DNA from: Epiperipatus broadwayi
Taxonomy: Eukaryota > Onychophora > Udeonychophora > Euonychophora > Peripatidae
DNA length: 64,000 nucleotides
Direction of reading: 5' to 3'
NCBI GenBank assembly: GCA_028023455.1
Contig: JAQFVV010013315.1
Location: 95,641-159,640 of the forward strand
The translations under genes were made by a program, and so were the position numbers. The notes under the pieces were generated by a model. The model did not search any database, was not told where the DNA came from, and saw only the letters and a program-made list of their open reading frames with translations. Shown piece by piece: positions 1-12,565 of this stretch. Position 1 is the first letter of the stretch, and each line of letters opens with the position of its first letter.

Positions 1-901
1 AGAAAGAGAGTCGGAAAACGTTTTTCTCTCTCTTCTTCTTTGATTTATAAAAAACATGATATAATGTACATAAAATTTGTACCCACAACATAATTTAAGA
101 GTATCTTTCAAAAAGTATATTGTTGCAATGTCACAAAGGTCATATATTCCCTAGCTGGTGATGTATATGTTGTTTGAAAGCCATGTTGCTGTACATTATC
201 AATCAGGTATAAATAGGTCTGAAACAAGCAACTAGATATTCTTATTATCATTCTAATTCTAGGAGCCCAGCAGTTCTTTCCACATTCCTTTGCATTAGTT
301 TGAAGTTTACTCTTGAAGCCATGTTGCCATGATCTATGCTGAAAAGAGAAACAACCTCTGATTGAAGCTTCCCCCCACAATAAGCTGTATTTTATTGACT
401 ATTTTTAAAGTATTTTTCAACGGTACAGTTCCAACAGTCAGAATGATGATTTTATTTTAAAAAAATCCATACGCCATATATTGCTATGTAACCAAAACCA
501 CACCACTCACAATAACCTGGAAAATGCAATCGGATTCAAAAAATAGTGCTGAATTTTAAAATACCAGCTTGTGCAATGCCTCTATAATCTAATGCCATAT
601 AAATTACTCAAGGTCCTACAGATAGTATATATTTTGGAACATCACCAGTGCTGTTGTATTTTCTTTCTCTAATACTACCAGTGTTCAAGGAAAAGATTAT
701 CATTGAAAAAATTAATGAAGGCAGCAACAAAGTCTTAAGAGAAAAATACTTGAAAAAAAAAACATAGTTAATGGCTGTTTCAATATTTAATATGGTAAGA
801 TCTTACTATCAGAAATACCATAAGCCCTCGGAACTTAAACTTAGCTTAAAGTTAAAATATCCATCATTACTGTAATATTGAATATTTTTGTGTATGTATA
901 G
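1..901. other. AT-rich non-coding stretch
   Basis: No gene, tRNA or clear repeat boundary is visible. Open frames on both strands are short, lack codon structure and match no family I recognise. The stretch ends at the GAT-rich tail of the LINE fragment that starts at 902. Confidence 0.5.
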
Positions 902-1893
902 ATCATCATCATCATTAACCATTATCAATCCACTGTAGGATGAAGATCTCTCCAAGTTCAAACCATTTTCTCTGATCTTTAGCTTCTCCATATCACTCTT
1001 GCACACTTTCTTATTTCATCCATCCATCCTCCTCACATGTGGTCTCTTTTTGGGTCTTTTACAATCTCTTGGAATACAGTTTAAGATTTCAATTGTCATC
1101 TATTATCATCTCTTCTAGCTATATCCCCAGCCCAACTCTAGTCTTTTAATTTTTTCAATGAGGTCAGTAACACCTGTTTATTCTCTTACCCATATATTAC
1201 ATTTTCGATCTCTTCTTGTTACTCCTAATATGCATCTCTCCATATTTCTTTGAGTGATCTGAAGTCTCTGTATTGCTCTTTTATTAAGTGTCAGATCCAT
1301 AAGTAAGAAGTGGTAAAACACATTTATTAAAAACCTTTCTTTTCAAACACATTGACATATTTCCTTTTAGTATCAAGTTATTTCTACCAAAAACACTCCA
1401 ACCAAGTTTAATTCTATGATTAATTTCCTCCATTATGTTTCAATCTGTATTAATAATCTGACCAAGATATTTGTAGCTGTTAACTTCTTCTAACTCATTA
1501 TAATCAATCTTTATTTTCTTATTTTGAGAAAATCCATTAAGCATTACTTTAGTCTTTTTAACATTTATCTTTAGTCCTACTTTCCTACCTTCATTTGATA
1601 ACTCCTGCAACATTTCCTGAAGCTCTAAAGCATTATTTGCAAAAACAACTACATATCTGCAAAATCTAAATGACTTACATAATCTCCATTTACTTTAACT
1701 CCTTTAGCTTCCCATTTTAATCCACAAAATACCTTTTGCAGCACTGCTGTGAAAAGTTTTGGAGATATGGAGCCACCCTGTCTTACACCTATCTCAATGT
1801 TGACTTTTCTAGTATCATTATGTAATCTAATTGTTGCTGTTGCATTTTTATGTGTTGGTAGTGATGAGTATATATGCAACAATTTTTATTTCT
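902..1893 (-). mobile_element. RTE-like LINE reverse transcriptase fragment, decayed
   Basis: Reading the minus strand, the fragment gives a reverse-transcriptase palm segment followed by thumb and C-terminal tail. Visible landmarks in order are GVRQGGSISPKLFTAVLQ, the catalytic-loop region reading LDFADM where FADD is normal, a thumb segment with NVKKTKVMLNG and YKYLGQIINTD, then HRIKLGWSVFGRNN, and a C-terminal stretch around EKIKRLELGW. It ends in a (GAT)n tail at 902-914, as expected for the 3' end of RTE-type LINEs. Stops and frameshifts occur after the FAD motif and in the thumb, the first Asp of GVRQGD is Gly here, and the 5' part (endonuclease) is missing. It is therefore a dead 5'-truncated copy. 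Three other copies of the same family are at 11665-12551, 37300-37575 and 54278-54440. RTE clade assignment is inferred from motif style; the LINE identity is firm. Confidence 0.88.
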
Positions 1894-2340
1894 TCATTAT
1901 TAATAAATTGTTGTTGTTGTTTATTAATCCATTTAGTTTTTTGTTTATAACTCAATCCAAATATATGCTTTTTACCCACATATTCTAGTTAATATTCACA
2001 GCCTTGAGAAATCATGCAATCCATTGGAACTTGCTGGTATAGAGTAATAATTGATGATGATTGATCCTTTTAAAGTGTTCCAAGAGTAAACTTTTTTTTA
2101 GAAGTTATGCACCTTTGGGGGTCTTGTTTTTATTGAAAACTGAACAACAAATACAATGCTTTTGGAAGTATTTGTACTTTTAAATTATGGATCATCATCA
2201 TCACTTTGGTTAATATTATATATATGAATTAAAAAATTTTTGAACCATACAGCAACACATCTTGAAGATCTCATTATATACATTCCATGTTCAAACCTAT
2301 TTATTGTTATATAGAACCACGTACTATGAAAATTTTACAT

Positions 2341-2343
<3 letters not shown>
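1894..2343. other. AT-rich non-coding stretch
   Basis: No gene seen. Short GAT and ATC runs near 2050 and 2190 resemble the tails of the local LINE family but carry no adjoining LINE sequence that I could recognise. Confidence 0.4.
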
Positions 2344-2380
<37 letters not shown>

Positions 2381-2560
2381 ACTTCCATTATTTTAATAGT
2401 ATGTAAAATTAACATGTAGCATAGTACATTTATGTTATCCTCTCTATTCTATATTGATAATAAATAGAATTTCTGATCTCCACAAACCATTACAATATAT
2501 ATATATATATATATATATATCTATATATAATATGGTATGCATATATATATATATATATGC
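2344..2560. repeat. cluster of three (TA)n microsatellites
   Basis: Three TA tracts lie at about 2344-2377, 2494-2526 and 2541-2560, separated by ordinary AT-rich sequence. TA tracts like these bound several of the large elements elsewhere in the window, but no element edge is evident here. Confidence 0.9.
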
Positions 2561-2721
2561 AGACACATATTGATTAGAAACACTAAGATTTTATTTTTTT
2601 TTTTTTTAATTTCACCTTAATAGTTTGAGAGTAATAAAAAAAATGGAGCAAAATATAGCTGCTGGAAGAAAAGTGCATTACATCTAAAATATCCAAATGC
2701 ACGATATCCAGTTCCAGAACA

Positions 2722-2763
2722 TCATCATTGACAAGGACTATAAGCTAGAAACTTATCTAGGGA
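2722..2763 (+). other. decayed hammerhead-element relic
   Basis: The segment aligns to the hammerhead region of the palindromic elements at 17.2, 24.9 and 29.1 kb: an altered core reading TTGACAA, a 13-nt stem II region ending in GCTA, an intact GAAA, then CTTATC and TAGGGA. The first core block lacks the invariant C and G of CUGANGA, so no activity is expected. It is most likely an old copy of the same family. Confidence 0.35.
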
Positions 2764-4618
2764 TATAGATAAGACAGCACTGGATAGAAATTTATTGACT
2801 ACTATAACTGGTATCTCTTGATTATTCAAGCATATACAAAGTGGCAGAAATAGAATGGGAGAAATAGAATTCTATTTATATAAATATCTTAAGTTTTGAC
2901 CATGTTGGTATTTGATTTTGGCCTGATAATAATTTTCTTTTTTTAAATTTAAGTGCACATAAAAATAGTCTTAAGGCATTAAGAATGCAATTTGCATTTA
3001 TTTTACAACTGATTTTTTAAAATTAATTTTTAATGATTCTTAATAATTTATTACAAATTTCAATATTTTGTTTTTCTGACTTCCAATATATTTTTCTTTG
3101 TTTTCATTGGCAATTCATTTGTTCTATACATCTTTAATAACTCCATTTTCAACTTAAAGCATTAGAAAACTTTAAATTCAATTTAACTTTGTTATTCGAT
3201 TGTTTTAAATAATTTAAAGTATTTTAATGTTTAATTATTCTTTTTTTATATTATAAATCTTAGCCTTTTTAAAAAGAAAAGAAAAAAGAATATATATATT
3301 TTTCTTTCACTTCTAGAATTTTTTTTTTTTTGATTTTTCAAAAGATAAAAGTGATAAATCCAAACATAGGAGAATCTATTATATCTTATGAAGCTAACGT
3401 TTAGATTATCTTTCATAAACAAGTCCTAAATTATGTGTTTATGCATATCTTCTTTTCAATTTCTGTGATCAGTAAAAAAAAAAATTATAAAATTTCTTAT
3501 TTTTGAATTTATCTCACTGATTATTTTTTGAAAAGCAAATATTTTAAAGATATTTATTGGGAAAATTAACTGTACGCAGACCTGCTATATGGGTGTGAGG
3601 CACCTTTGTGCAAGATAAATTTTAGTACTTCATGTCTCATAAACAGAGCAGACCTGAGTGCATGGCCCCAGATCTGTTTGATATATATCTTTTGTGAAAA
3701 TTAAACATTTTATAACATACTAAATGAAATTACGTTTGCTTTTTTTTTTTGCCTCTTTAATTTCTAAGTCCTACAATCTTTCTAAAATTGAAGGAAATAA
3801 ATTGAAAGATGTAAGGAATAAAAAAGGCATAAGTATATAAAGAAGAGATGTAAATAAAACAATATTTATCATAAATAAAAATGAATAGAAATACAAAAAA
3901 AAAACATTTGTTTAAGTATAATCACTAACTTCAAACATAAATTTGGCACATTCAAGTTACTAATTCTTTCAAATATTTTCTCCCAAAGTGTTTAACAATA
4001 CAATTGAAATATCTTATAATTGCAGTTATTATATTTACTTTCTCTATAAGAATTATTTCATTTTTATTCATTAATATATGAATCTGATTTTTTCAAACAA
4101 TTTACTCATGTGTATATATTAATACAATTTTTATATAGTTTAAACATTATTAAATATGATTGCTTTGAATAGATGGTTTTTAATAGATCATTTACGGGAA
4201 GAGAAATATAAAATGCGAGTAAAATCCCAAGAATGATTTTTTGTTAGACAAAATTTAGTTTATAGTTGGCCTGTACTCTAATAATACTATAGGGCCAGAG
4301 CATTGATGATGATCCGAATGTATCGATATCCCAAAATTATTTTTTATTACGAGTGATATATTAGCACTCAGGTTTGAGCATTCAGATAATTGATTGTTGA
4401 TTTAATGAGGTTATTTTGTTAACATTTTGAAAAGTAAAGTCATACATTGGATAGAAGGCAAACTATTGCCAAATAAATATTGAGGCCAAAGCAGTAGCTT
4501 AACTAAATTATTTGTTCCCCTGTATAATCTTTAAAGTAAATATATATATATAACAAAAGATTCTAAAGTCTAGAATCCTTACACATTGCCTTGCTTTGCT
4601 TTATGATAATTGTGTGAC
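2764..4618. other. AT-rich non-coding stretch
   Basis: No coding or RNA gene is visible. A somewhat more complex segment at about 3570-3680 (containing GCAGACCTGCTATATGG) stands out in composition but matches nothing I recognise. Confidence 0.4.
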
Positions 4619-4631
4619 TGAATAAAAAGTA

Positions 4632-4673
4632 CATCACATGATCACCACTACTGAATGGAGAGTTTTGCCTGTT
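4632..4673. mobile_element. 42-bp deletion derivative of the hammerhead foldback element
   Basis: The 42 bp join the left end of the foldback family (CATCACATGATCACCA) directly to its right end (GGAGAGTTTTGCCTG), with the whole interior missing. It is flanked by a perfect 13-bp direct repeat, TGAATAAAAAGTA, at 4619-4631 and 4674-4686. That duplication fixes the two outer ends of the family and shows that a piece with nothing but ends was inserted as a unit, or that the interior was lost cleanly later. Confidence 0.7.
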
Positions 4674-4860
4674 TGAATAAAAAGTATTTGTAAATCTTAT
4701 TGCAGAGTCATTCATTCTTATGTTCAATATTTATTTTTGTTGATGCTGAATATTATATATAAGCAGTTTTCTGCAAGAAAGTTGGTTTCATACATATTAG
4801 ATGCTGCTATAATAATGATCTTTAAAATTTAAAAAAAAAGTTGAATGTAATATATATATA

Positions 4861-7800
4861 TTCTGACCTTGTAATTACGCATTTTCACTTCCGGATAATA
4901 TATGGTATAAAATAAAACGGGTTCTATCTCAGTTAATAATTAATCACTAAAATATTCAGTATTACAATTAAAATGTTTCACTAACTCAAATTTAAAATAT
5001 GAATAAGGTTCAATTTATAAAAAATGAATTAAATAAATATTTAATATTTTCATGAGACTTGAAGTGAAAATACAGGTGACAAGATAGATTACATTGAGCC
5101 AATATCCTACAGGATACTACCTCAATGGCATAAGAACACTATCCCCCCTTTATTACTATTTCAAATAACAAACTCATAGTATTCTTACGATTTTAATAAC
5201 TTCTACTCGCTAAGACTAAACTAATAATTAAATCTTAATCTTCTATTTAATAATAATCTAGCTCAATAAAATAATCTCAGGTTCATAAAATTTATTCTAA
5301 GTTAATTTTAAAATACGGTAGTAAAATATGAGAAGGGATTTTATGTCATAATCTACTACACTTAAACTAATAATAATAAATAACAATAATAATATTCTTC
5401 ATGTAATGATATAATAAATACGTGGTAGCATTTTAATAATCTGACAAACAAAATATGTGTGGCAACAAATAGCTTATAATTTAATATAATATTGTGATAA
5501 CTGATTTATGACCAATAAATAATGTAAGATTATGATTATTTAATTATAATGAATACCAATAAAATATTTAAAATCCTTAAGATAATTCTTTATTTATCTT
5601 TTGTGCAAAATTATATATTTGTTTCAGTTATTATGCATATATCGTGTTTTCATGCAGCAATGTGGAGAAATAAATAACTCTGACACAAAATTTTTTTAAT
5701 AACAAAATTTAACAAAGTTTATTACTAACAATAAATAACTAAACAATTTATTTACATTATTTACAGTGGATATCCTTAACCCTTTTTATTTTACAGTTTG
5801 ATTTACCTGGTTATAAAAAAATAATTTATATTTCAATTATATTTTATTTAGATTTAGGACAAAATTTTAAAAAAAAATGTTATTATTTGGTTTCTCATCA
5901 TGGTTAACTTATTACAAATAAATTTATCTACTTTATTAGCAACAGCATTTTATCTCTAATATTGTTAAACTATCCTACCTTAAAAATTCATACTTAGAAA
6001 CATTCCATAGAAAATAAAATTTTATAATGAGTATGGATTTCTCAAAATATTAAAAAAAATTCATCTTGCAAAGTCAAAGATGTTACACAAACTATTATCC
6101 AAAATTCAATACTAGATTTTAGTATTTATCACATAATGTTTACTAATCATAATATATTCTTCTTTAAGCCCTACTTTAGTATGATATAAGTTTGATCATT
6201 AATAGATTTCTGTTAATTAATAAACAAAAATATACTATGCATATTGTTTACATAATCTACTTTGTACTATTGTATTTTAAAAAAATATGCAATACTTATT
6301 TTCTCTTAAAAAAATATACTAAAGCATTTAAAATTATTATCACTTAAAAATATCTTTGTTTAGATACCTTATTTTAAAAAATTTTATATTTCATTTCCGA
6401 AATAAAATTCAAAATATATTTTATGATTCTTTTCCTTCCCTAGGATACTTTGGATCTTCAATTTTAAGTTATAACATTCTGCTCCTTATAAGCAACTAAA
6501 CTAATCTTATCCAAAAAACGATAGCACAACATAAGTTCTAAATTATTTATCATTTCTTTTAAAATATCTTACTAAACGATGCAGTTACATGAAATAAAGA
6601 TAGCGAAAATAGATGCATAGGATTAAGGAAGAAAGCTAGAGTATTATTCTTAACATATCTCAAAATCATGGCACAGTACGAAGAGGTAGGACATTTATCT
6701 GCCTAATATCCTCTAATACAGGGGCGATGTTAAAGCTATTTCTTCAGCTTTATTAAAACATCAAATATTTAAAGAAATATAAACACTGTCCAAATAAAAT
6801 GTGTATCAGTCATAGGGCTATGTTAACTATGCTGATAACCACATAAAGACTAAATATTATTCCCATTCCTTATCATATCCTATTTTAAAAATACATCATC
6901 TTGGTTTCCTGCTAACTATAGTACTTCCAAGCCACTATCTCAACATTATTTCTCAAGATTTTTCTACATCTTACATCGATAAAATAACTATCTGCATTTA
7001 CAAAACAATAAATAAAATTCATTAATAGTTAAACAATCTTACGATCCCATAAGAAAAGTCTGCTTACTTCATTGCTCTGTATGTTTAATCATATACGATT
7101 TACTTAAGACAATATTTGAATATCCCATATCATAAAACTTTAAAAGAATCACATAATTATTTGTTATGTTGGATTATATTACTAATAAATAAAAAATTCA
7201 AAAAATTGTCATATGCATATTTCAAATCAATCCTATCTCATAATGTCTTTTAAAATGTTGTATAAAATGCGTTACATATAATTTCAAAAAAACTTTTACA
7301 CTTCATTCTTCCAATTTATGGATGATCTAAAGAAAACAAAAATATACATTATAAAATTATTAATAGTTATTATTATTACCAATAACCTTTATCTAGTCAT
7401 CGTGTTCAGTAGGCTTCCTTTGTCCACTTGAGCATTGCAGATATAAAAAAAAAATTCATACCCATACACTTTATATTAAAATATTTTTTAGCTAAATTAT
7501 TAGATTGTTATATTATAAGATTTTAATATTAACAAATTAATGTTTTTATGTTTTTCCTAATCTTATATAAAATTTTAGATTTAAATTAGGTCAACAAAAT
7601 AAAAAGAATCAAAACTATAGTTACATATTTTCTTGACGATAGTTCTGATAAGTCCAAAATACTTATTATTTTCTCTAGAGTTTTTTTTTTAAAAATGTTC
7701 TCCAAGCGCATTAAAGTTTAAAACAAAAATCATTATTAATCCATTTATTAAAATCTAGAAAATAATCCTTGTTTTCATTTTTAGGACGATAATATTAATT

Positions 7801-9602
7801 AATCCCTTGAAGCTTCTTAATCTTCTCTACCAATATTCTCTGCGTATCCGATGCATCAATCCATCTAATTTAATTTTAAAATATTCGATAAACTTTTAAG
7901 TACCATTTATATTTCCATGGATCCATTTTTTCATTCATCTATGTGTTCACTTTTATCTCTGTTTTCTTCTTGATACATTGAAACTTTCACTTGGTATTTT
8001 TATACATCTCTTTTAAAATAAAAAACTTCAAATACTTTTGAACAAATCTTTTCCCAGTACATTTTAAATAATTCAAAGAATGGATATTTTAATACAGAAC
8101 GCTTCTGTAACATATTTTCCTGGGCTCTTTCTTTAATTTTGCACTCGAAAATATTTTTTAAAAAAAATGTTACCTTTAGAAAGGATATAACATTTCATTC
8201 CTTTGAATACCATACTATATAAAATAATTCATGCAATATATAATTGTCTTATTATCATTTAAAAATAAATCTTGGATCAATCTATAAATAATACATTTCC
8301 ATACACTTTTTAGACTCCGTATAGTGTCCGTGCTGTAGTTTTTATGTATCAAAACAGTTCTTCCATTAAATATTAATAAAACTGTATCAATAAATATTTC
8401 AAATATTTTTTCAGCATTACAATTTCTATCCATTTTATTTTGTAGTATATCCATTTTTATTGCGTAGCTTAGGTTAAACTTTAGATAAAATACGACTGGT
8501 AAGTACTTTAAAAATTAGAAAATCATATTAAACGAAATTATTCAAATATTTTTAGTTTATACTTTCTCTTGCAAAAAAAATATTTTTTAAAATTATCAAT
8601 TAGTTTTTTGCAGATAAAGTTATAAGAAAGTACTAAAAAATTGACTAAAATAAAAGATTTTAAAAATACTATCTTTTGATAGTTATAATTTACCTCTCTC
8701 TGGTTTCAATACATTTTTAATCTCCCGCTCTATTTTAGTTACAAACGATATTTATCGTCTGTAAGGATACTTATTTCTTATTGGTCAATTCTTACCCCAC
8801 TTGAAAACAAATTTACAGATTTTCAATTTATAGTAGAATTATATTTGAAAAATAAAATGATGATGCAATGAACCCAAAACATTACTTAAAATATTACTTT
8901 TAAATAAATTATTTTATTAAAACTATTTAAACATTACATATGATAGTTAACTTAATATTTATTATTATTTGCTTTTATGATAGGCAATAATTTTATCCAA
9001 TTCTATAATATAACTCTGAAAATATTTTAAACTTTGTTATTAATTCAAACAAGCAGTGCAGTGTGTGATAGTATACATTAAAACAATCACGTGATTACAA
9101 TTTAGATGATTTTCAATCTATTTCTCTGTCTAGATTAATAAAATTGATACACTTATTATATTATATAAAATAATTATAGAAAATTTGGAAGAATAATTTA
9201 GAAAATATAGAATTAGATATAATTTTCACCATCACAAAGTTTATTTTAAAAATATACTATATTAATTTTGACTATTTAAATATGATTACAAATCTAAATA
9301 TAGCATTTATTAAATCATATGTTTTACACTATTAAAATCGGATTTTTAAATATACTTTTAATTATTTATAGCTGTGTTATTTAATATGGACAGCTTTTAC
9401 AACCATATACAACAATATTTAAAGCTTTATATAACTATTTTTTAAATGATTTTATATACTACATATTCACTTTAGCTTCAAATTGTACTTTAAAGATATA
9501 ATTGACTTAATATAATTAATGTATTAAAAGAACATATTCTAAATTTAAAATTTTTTAGTAATTGACTGTTATAAATTATTACTGACCTATAGAAAAGGGC
9601 AC
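4861..9602. repeat. large AT-rich dispersed repeat, copy 1 (about 4.7 kb)
   Basis: This segment is collinear over its whole length with 17817-22783, in the same orientation, at roughly nine bases in ten by eye. It begins immediately after a TA tract with TTCTGACCTTG and ends with AAAGGGCAC just before another TA tract. No conserved open frame of useful length is shared by both copies; the 79-codon minus-strand frame at 8215-8454 is broken in copy 2. A hairpin with CATTGAG/CTCAATG and TATCC/GGATA arms lies at 5092-5127. I see no LTRs, terminal inverted repeats or tRNA-like promoter. Candidates are a non-autonomous DNA element, a long retroelement relic or a segmental duplication; the identical TA-bounded edges favour a mobile element. 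Compared with copy 2 it lacks about 90 bp at position 5399. Confidence 0.85.
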
Positions 9603-9634
9603 TATATATATATATATATATAAATATATATTAG

Positions 9635-9686
<52 letters not shown>

Positions 9687-9694
9687 CTAATATT
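9603..9694. repeat. (TA)n tract with palindromic ends
   Basis: A long TA run interrupted by ATATTAGTTATAT and closing with ATAACTAATAT, so the non-TA segments are inverted with respect to one another. It forms the right border of the 4.7-kb repeat. Confidence 0.85.
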
Positions 9695-11650
9695 GTACAA
9701 ATAGATTTGTATTCATTATTTAATAAAATTATTAATTGTTGATAGTAAAATGTAAGAAATTCATTTGAGAATTCCAGTACATTATTAAATTAGTATTAGT
9801 ATTTTAAATCAAAGATTCTGAGCTCCATGTCTTCATGGACTATTATTATAGTGTTGTTATAATTCATTGCTAAACCACTCTCTTGCAGCTTTCTTAGCAC
9901 TATTTTGTCTGTTTTGTAATCATTTGACAGTAAAAACTGAAATTAAAGTGTATATTGGTTTATTAGTTTAAAAAAAACCAAAGATGGTAATAGTTCACAG
10001 AGTGAAATTAGAAATAAGCTAGCAAAAGCCAAGAACATTACTGACTGGTAGATTTCTTGATCTTGAATGTATAAACAAATTTGTAAACTCCTTTTTGATT
10101 ATGAAAAAAAAATCACATAGTTTATTTAAATATTTATCATTTCTTTTACAAAATATTTGCATAGTAATTATTAAAAATAGAAATATATTATATGTTTACA
10201 ATCACATTTTTTTTGAAAATATATTTCTTTTTAAAAATACAAGTTAAAAAATTTGAAGTAATAAAACAGATTATACAGAATTTTTATAACATTTTTGGAA
10301 TTATAACTGCAATTTTAAATTTTAGATCTGAATTTTATAGCTTTATGATGACTTTATAATTATCCATACACATTTAAAAAATGAAATTCATTCATCAAGG
10401 ATTTTGTTAATTTACTTTTTTCAATAACATTATGATAATCGACCAATAAAAAAAATTAATTGTTCTCATTATATATGTTTTTTTTATATATTTTTTTTAT
10501 AAACTTACATTTGTAATAAATTAAATTCAATTTATTGATTTGTAATACTAAGATAAAATGTTAAACTTTTAATTTAAATTGCTACTAGGATATGGATGAG
10601 AAAATGTTGAAATACAGAAGGGTTAAATAAATGTATTATGTAAAGGAATAGGTGACTATAAAAGTTAATAATTATGGTTATATAAAAATTAATAATCTTG
10701 AAAGAGCAATGGAATGCCTTGTCATAGCTTAATTTGTGGTATGAATTATTCAAACATTGTTGAGGTTATTGGCAAATCATTTTTAAATTAGATTTTATTT
10801 GTATTATTTATATGATTAGTTTTGATTGCATTTAATTCAAAATATTATTTTATATTAATATATACCATTTATAATTTAAAAGGTTTTAATAATAAGAAAT
10901 ATTGTTAACAATAAATTATATGAAACAGTTCAGAATTTAACAATAAATTATTATTTTAAGTCATTATTATAATAAATTATTTTTCATGTGGTGAATTATT
11001 TTCAAAATTCAGCCCAAAACCCATTATTCTGTACCAATGGACTTTATCTGCATTTGCATTTATCTATGATTCAAAAGATAAAAAAGTCTCCACATTTTAA
11101 TTTTTGTTCACAATGAATAGAATGCTTTTATATATGTGTGTGCTGGTTGATCAACAATTTATGTATCCTCACTACACATAATAGTTTACTAATAATCATG
11201 AATTTTGACATCCATGTCATGGCATGAACAATCAAATCTTATGGATATGGATGGCTGTTAAGAAATGAAATCTCCATTTAGATTTTAATTTTTTGCATGA
11301 CAATGCTGATTATAAGTAATAATCATAATAGAAATGAAAAGTACTTTCTGGGATGTGACTGAAAAAGAGGGGAAAGGTGGAATCCCATTAAAGAAATGTT
11401 CTGTTAGGAATTAATTTAATAATGGTCCTGTTATCATGCTCTTTTATAAATATTTATTACTTATTGATTTGTATGACTTAAATAATACAAATATTCTATC
11501 AATTCTTAATAGGAATAAATATCTTCCATTTAAATGAAAATTGTTTAATGTCTTTTATAATTATATATAGTAGTTCCCTGTCCCAAATGTATAACATTTG
11601 GCCCAAAGGAATTGTCATAGTTGATGAAATGGTTTATAAATTTTCAAGAA
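9695..11650. other. AT-rich non-coding stretch
   Basis: No gene, SINE or repeat edge is recognised. Open frames are short and unsupported. Confidence 0.4.
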
Positions 11651-11664
11651 TGATATTTATAAAT

Positions 11665-12551
11665 CATCATCATCATCAATCATTATCAATACACTGCTGG
11701 ATGAGAATCTCTTCAAGTTCAATCCATCTTTTCCAATCATTAGCTTCTCTTCTCCACATCACCCCTGCACAATTTCTTATTTCATCCATCCATCTCACAT
11801 GTGGTCTCTTTCTGGGTCTTTTGCAATCTCTTGGAATCCAGTTTAAGATTTCAATTGTCCATCTATTATCATCTTTTCTAGCAATATGTCCAGCCCAACT
11901 CTACTTCAGTCTTTTAATTTTTTCAATGAGGTCAGTAACACCTGTTTGTTCTCTTACCCATATATTGTGTTTTTGATCTCTTCTTGTTACTCCCAACATG
12001 CATCTCTTCATACTTCTTTAAGTAGTCTGAAGTCTTTGTATTGCTCTTCTATTAAGTGTCCAAGTCTCAGATCTATAAGTAAAAACTGATAAAACAAATT
12101 TATTAAAAACCTTTCTTTTCAACCACATAGGCAACATTGAGAAGGGTGTAAGACAGGGTGACTCCATATCTCCAAAACTTTTTACAGCAGTGCTGCAAGA
12201 AGTATTTTATTGATTAAAATGGGAAGCTAAAGGAGTGAAAGTAAATGGAGATTATTTAAGTTATATGGATTTTGCAGATGATGTAGTTGTTTGTGCAAAT
12301 AATGCTTTAGAGCTACATGAAATGTTGCAAGAGTTATCAGAGAAAAGTAGGACTAAAGATAAATGTTAAAAAGACGAAAGTAATGTTTAATGGATTTTCT
12401 TAAAATATGAAAATAAAGATTGATAATGATGAGTTAGAAGAAGTTAACAGTTACACATACTTTGGTCTGATTATTAATATAGATGGAAACATAATGTATG
12501 AAATTAATCATAGAATTAAACTTGATTGGAGTGCTTTTGGTAGAAATAACT
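11665..12551 (-). mobile_element. RTE-like LINE insertion with 5' inversion
   Basis: One LINE insertion of the same family as 902-1893. The 3' part (11665 to about 12129) reads on the minus strand: KVFNKFVLSVFTYRS, then EKIKRLK, GHIARKDDNRWTIEILN, MDEIRNCAGVMWRREA, ending in a (GAT)n tail. The 5' part (about 12132-12551) reads on the plus strand: NIEKGVRQGDSISPKLF, then YMDFADDVVVCANNALEL with the catalytic FADD intact, then HRIKLDWSAFGRNNLI. In an uninverted copy the second block lies directly upstream of the first, with only about 15-20 nt missing at the join. A perfect 14-bp duplication TGATATTTATAAAT flanks the whole at 11651-11664 and 12552-12565. This is the expected product of twin priming. 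Frameshifts follow the RT motif, so it is dead. Confidence 0.9.
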
Positions 12552-12565
12552 TGATATTTATAAAT

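Noticed and set aside
8215-8454. 79-codon minus-strand open frame as a gene of the 4.7-kb repeat
   Set aside because: The matching region of copy 2 (about 21275-21510) has an in-frame stop and shifts, and no family motif is present.
4861-9602. LTR retrotransposon or Helitron for the large repeat
   Set aside because: No terminal direct repeats were found. The 5' TC and 3' CTRR-plus-hairpin pattern of Helitrons is not met at the borders.
11548-11976. 142-codon plus-strand open frame
   Set aside because: Its body lies on the antisense strand of the LINE 3' segment, so it is a shadow frame.
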